Assembly (NCBI GenBank): GCA_023853785.1
Contig: JAJIRX010000334.1
Location: 1-31,857, forward strand
Reading direction: 5' to 3'
Source: Psilocybe azurescens
Lineage: Eukaryota > Basidiomycota > Agaricomycetes > Agaricales > Agrocybaceae
DNA: 31,857 bases
This document shows, piece after piece, positions 28,905 through 31,857 of this stretch; position 1 is the first letter of the stretch; every line of letters begins with the position of its first letter. A model generated the notes under the pieces. The model did no database searches. It was not told the origin of the DNA and saw only the letters and a list, made by a program, of their open reading frames with translations. The position numbers and the translations under genes were made by a program.

Positions 28905-29369
28905 CTGAGCATGGGTCCAGGTCCATGTGGGTTACCTGTGTGTTTACCTGTGGGAATACCTGTAGAGATCCTGACCTGCAGGTCCAGGTTACCTGTGGCC
29001 ACAGGTCTCTGAGGGTCCAGGTTTGAATTTTTAGGTAGCAGGTACCTGTTTAGGCCCTCAATGTTAATATAGCAATAAATATGAGCCTACAAACCTATTT
29101 TTGTATCAAATTGAGCATATAGAATGATATTTCAGGCAGTTTTAAATAGAAAAACAATATTATTTTGACTACACATAGTATTTTAAAGACCATTACTACT
29201 AAATACCTACAGGTACCTGGACTACCTGTTGACTTGTGACCTGTGGGTAAAATACCTGTGGGTCCAGGTGAACCATGGGAAAGGATCCCTACAGGTCCAG
29301 GTATGAATTTATTTTTGAAAATACCTGTGGGTAAGGATCCAGATAACCTGGGGGTGCACCCATGCTCAG
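28905..29369. mobile_element. Word element W3 (ACCTGTGGGTCCAGGT words)
   Basis: The ends are a perfect 12-bp inverted repeat CTGAGCATGGGT (28905-28916) and ACCCATGCTCAG (29358-29369). Inside, the words ACCTGTGGG, GGTCCAGGT and TACCTG recur at both ends (28917-29050 and 29210-29350), around an AT-rich middle. At 465 bp and without coding content it resembles a MITE. Its terminus and word differ from W0-W2, but the architecture (inverted end, palindromic-word arms, unrelated centre) is the same. Confidence 0.7.
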
Positions 29370-29832
29370 AACATAGAGCAGCTACATTCTAGTGAGTGAC
29401 TCATGCCGTAGAACATGCACAATGTATACATGTGACTCGGTGCCGAATACACCTATAGGAAGTAGGACAGATCTAACATACAATGTAGCAACTCACTTGG
29501 TGCCATAGAATTCTATGTATATAGGCAATTTGACCTGATATCGGCTGAGATCACCGATGTTGTGAACATGGCCCCGAATATATTGGCTGTCGCCACCAAC
29601 AGCATCAACTCAGTGCCGTATGAATAGGCCACATGACGAATATCGTGTTCAGCTCAAGATTACATTTGGCTGATGTGTAATAAGATTTACAGTAATATAA
29701 AGAAAATCTGATGTGAGACATGATAGTTATGCATCTTCAGCTGAGCATGCAGGTAAATCATCTCGACTTTGGCCAATGTATAAATGAAATTCAATGAATC
29801 AATACAGACAAGAAAAAGTACTATCAAATTAT
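29370..29832. repeat. Spacer with dispersed GACTCGGTGCCGAA-type words
   Basis: Short related words occur at about 29398 (GACTCATGCCGTAGAA), 29436 (GACTCGGTGCCGAATA), 29491 (ACTTGGTGCCATAGAA) and 29607 (ACTCAGTGCCGTATGAA). They may be a degenerate repeat or another word-type element without visible ends. No gene seen. Confidence 0.35.
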
Positions 29833-31121
29833 TTATAAAATGAACTCCTCAGTATCATCAGTATCTGCAGCCCATTGTTCATTGTTAGAATCTCCGCTAC
29901 CTTCCTTGGCTGGCAGCCAGGTATCATCAACAAAATCAAAAGTCGGAGTAAAGAGACAAGGAAGTGTAATATGAGATGGAGTAACAGAGTCAACAGCCAT
30001 ATGTACCTGAGCTGGACACGTTGAAGAATCAGCTTGAGAGAGGTGCCAGTCAGATGGAGGTGCAGAGGCAGAATAAGAAGATTGGTCTTTGTCCGAAGAA
30101 TACCATACCACAGTAAGTTCAGCCAGGCCAACTGGAGGGTAATAGGATTGGGAAAAATGGTTGAATATTGTTGTTCAGCCGCTGGGCCCAAGCTATTATC
30201 AGCACCACTGTCCAATGAGTTTGACCAAACTGCCCTGCATCTGTTGCACCAACTGATGCCAAAATATTTAGATTTTCAGGAGATAAAACATGACAAACGA
30301 CCTCTATAGACATGATTGAGTTGGGATAAGCACCATCAGAAGCAAGATCTTCATCAGAAGATATGGCCCAGGCAACTGCAAGGTCATTAGGGCCAGTATA
30401 AAAATTGTGTTGGGGGAAGGGGAGGACACTTCTGGAGATGAGTCCCGTAGCCAGAGTTTGGCCACTTGCGCTGCTATAGAAAGGGGTGGATTTGTTGATG
30501 CTTTGTTGGTAGGTAAAGCATCAGCAGGAATAAAATTATCATCTTCATCTTCATCAGAGAGCAAATTCCATGCTACAGCTGTGGAGACAAAGCCGAGAGT
30601 CAGGGCCAATTGATTGTCAATGCTGATCGCTGTGTGGTGAGTGATCGGTCCCAAAAATGAACCATCAATGAGTACAGAAGCTGAATGAGCAAATTGACAG
30701 TCATGTGCAAGAGTTTCTGCTGTTCTCCATGTCATGTATATTGCAAACAGTGGGCAACAGAGCAGTGATACCAGGGACAGAAAGAATGGCAACCGAGTCA
30801 GCAGATTTGGCCCCAACACCTGATGGAACTGAGGCCACATTTATAGCCACTCTGTGACTGACGACTGATTGGCAAATTGCCTAGGGTTTCAGGATAGGCT
30901 GCTGCAGTGGGTTGTCTGTGTGAGCCTGATGCCAATCGCTTAGCTTTGTCAGCTGGCATTGAAGTGCTCGTTCCTGCTTGAGCAGTAGTTGAAAGGGCTA
31001 TGAGTTCATTCCTGAGTTTATGGGCAAGATCTAGATATTTTTTACATTGGGCACACTGTTTGACCGAGCTGGCCAGTTGGTTAGTCAGGACTGATGTGGC
31101 AGGCGGCGTAATTGGTACTGA

Positions 31122-31137
31122 GTCTGTCTGTCTGTCA
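31122..31137. repeat. Tetranucleotide microsatellite (TCTG)4
   Basis: TCTGTCTGTCTG with a partial fourth unit, located exactly where gene Y changes reading frame. Confidence 0.7.
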
Positions 31138-31425
31138 GGTAATATGACAGCCACAATTTCGGTAAGCCACTACTTGCATGAATATTCAAGGCTTCCATAA
31201 TTAGCAGACCATTCAGCGTATACTTGATGTCTACCTCACCATCACTGTTCCACCAATCATTTAAGTAATTGTCCACCAACTGAACCGGACTTTCCTTATC
31301 TACACTGGCATCCAACAACTGACAAAATTGATCAGATAATTTGAGTGGAAATTGTCCAACTTGGAGGCCAAGAGTGGATGCCAACAACAACCAAAGAATA
31401 ATGGGGATGGTGATGGTGTTACAAC

Positions 31426-31482
31426 AAGTCTTTTTCTTTTCCTTTCCCTTTTCTTTTCTTTTCATTTCCTTTTCTTTGTCAT
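31426..31482. repeat. Polypyrimidine tract
   Basis: A T/C-only run of about 50 bp (CTTTTCTTTTC-like units), interrupted only by occasional A and G near its right end. On the minus strand it gives a Lys/Glu-rich reading frame that is not evidence of coding. Confidence 0.8.
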
Positions 31483-31489
31483 CTTTCAC

Positions 31490-31857
31490 ATCATTGATAC
31501 ATCATCATATGTTCTGATGAACTTTGCTTTATCATTCCACAAAACCCCATCATATCTCTGATGGACTTTCACTTTATCTTTTATGATTCCATCTTTTATG
31601 ATACATCTTTGATGAATGTTTGATCTGTTTCCTCTATTTTTATATACATCTGTTGATGAACATTCAATCTCATTTCAACTTGCTGTACAGTTCATAGTAT
31701 TTATACCAGGAAGGATCCACTGTATTCTTTAGCTAGTTCTTGAGAATCCTGCTTAACCTGCTCAACTTGAACTTGAACTTGTTCTTGTAAATGATTGGTG
31801 GTTAGATTACGCACACTGCGTGATTCTAACTTGAGATCATAACAAAGAACTAGCTTC
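31490..31857. other. AT-rich right edge with a hairpin
   Basis: No gene recognised. TTGATGAA/CTGATGGA-like words recur between 31500 and 31660. An inverted repeat (GTTAGATTACGCA at 31802-31814 with TGCGTGATTCTAAC at 31818-31831) can form a stem of about 13 bp around CAC. It may be part of an LTR that continues outside the window. Confidence 0.4.

Larger units (their letters stand above)
29833..31489 (-). pseudogene. Unrecognised decayed gene Y with internal repeats
   Basis: Protein-like frames follow one another on the minus strand. 31489-31090 has a hydrophobic stretch PIILWLLLASTLGLQ and LVDNYLNDWWNSDGE. 31154-30798 has CAQCKKYLDLAHKLRNEL. 30840-30304 has VAWNLLSDEDEDDNF. 30330-30119 and 30111-29833 end in DTDDTEEFIL. 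The motif VAW/VVW-x2-SSD-E/K-D appears three times (near 30560, 30375 and 30095), so the C-terminal half is built of imperfect repeats. The frame change near 31130 falls in a (CAGA)4 microsatellite, a likely slippage site. I cannot assign a family. The lysine-rich start at 31489 comes from a pyrimidine tract and is probably not the real N-terminus. Confidence 0.4.

Overview
The window looks like repeat-rich nuclear DNA of a basidiomycete, probably a mushroom-forming agaricomycete. The evidence is short introns of about 50-66 nt (GTRNGT donor, CTAAC-type branch point, YAG acceptor), a chromodomain Ty3/Gypsy element, a pogo-type transposase, an integrase-core DDE gene of the type expanded in mushrooms, and an alpha-type kinase. 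I see no rRNA or CRISPR, and no intact housekeeping gene. Nearly every coding region is broken.

Layout. 1-1865 is AT-rich with a 65-bp direct repeat and a small palindromic-word element. 1866-2510 holds remnants of unrecognised gene X on the plus strand. 2634-4527 (minus) is an eight-exon integrase-core (DDE) pseudogene. Divergent from it, from 5321 on the plus strand, is an alpha-kinase pseudogene. Its last intron is split by a 15.6-kb insertion, and its final exon, with the zinc-binding C-x3-C, reappears at 23678-23811. The pair is bracketed by an inverted repeat of about 165 bp (2385-2549 and 23926-24093). That block is also the last exon of X and of its copy X-prime.

The insertion is nested three deep. 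Element W1 (8010-23656) is a DNA element with an 8-bp target duplication CAATTTTG, imperfect terminal inverted repeats, and arms built from palindromic words of the type TCCANTGGA. Inside its minisatellite sits Gypsy-A (9181-22770, minus strand, LTRs about 630 bp). Inside the integrase gene of Gypsy-A sits Gypsy-B (10734-16595, plus strand, 284-bp LTRs, perfect 5-bp duplication AAAGC), a chromovirus with Gag, protease, RT, RNase H, integrase and chromodomain. Gypsy-A also carries an antisense ORF next to its downstream LTR.

Right of X-prime, 24539-26262 is a second word element (W2). It has matching termini, a tRNA-like Pol III segment and an Asp/Asn triplet-repeat core. 26682-28618 is a pogo-like transposase pseudogene, and 28905-29369 is a third word element (W3) with perfect 12-bp inverted ends. 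29833-31489 (minus) is an unrecognised decayed gene with internal SSDED-type repeats.

Two points stand out. The first is a compact head-to-head pair, transposase-like DDE gene plus alpha-kinase, inside inverted repeats: a possible cargo-carrying DNA transposon of about 6 kb before later insertions. The second is the word-element family, which shares a terminus but uses a different palindromic word in each copy. Several frameshifts lie in homopolymer runs, so some of the apparent decay may be residual assembly error.
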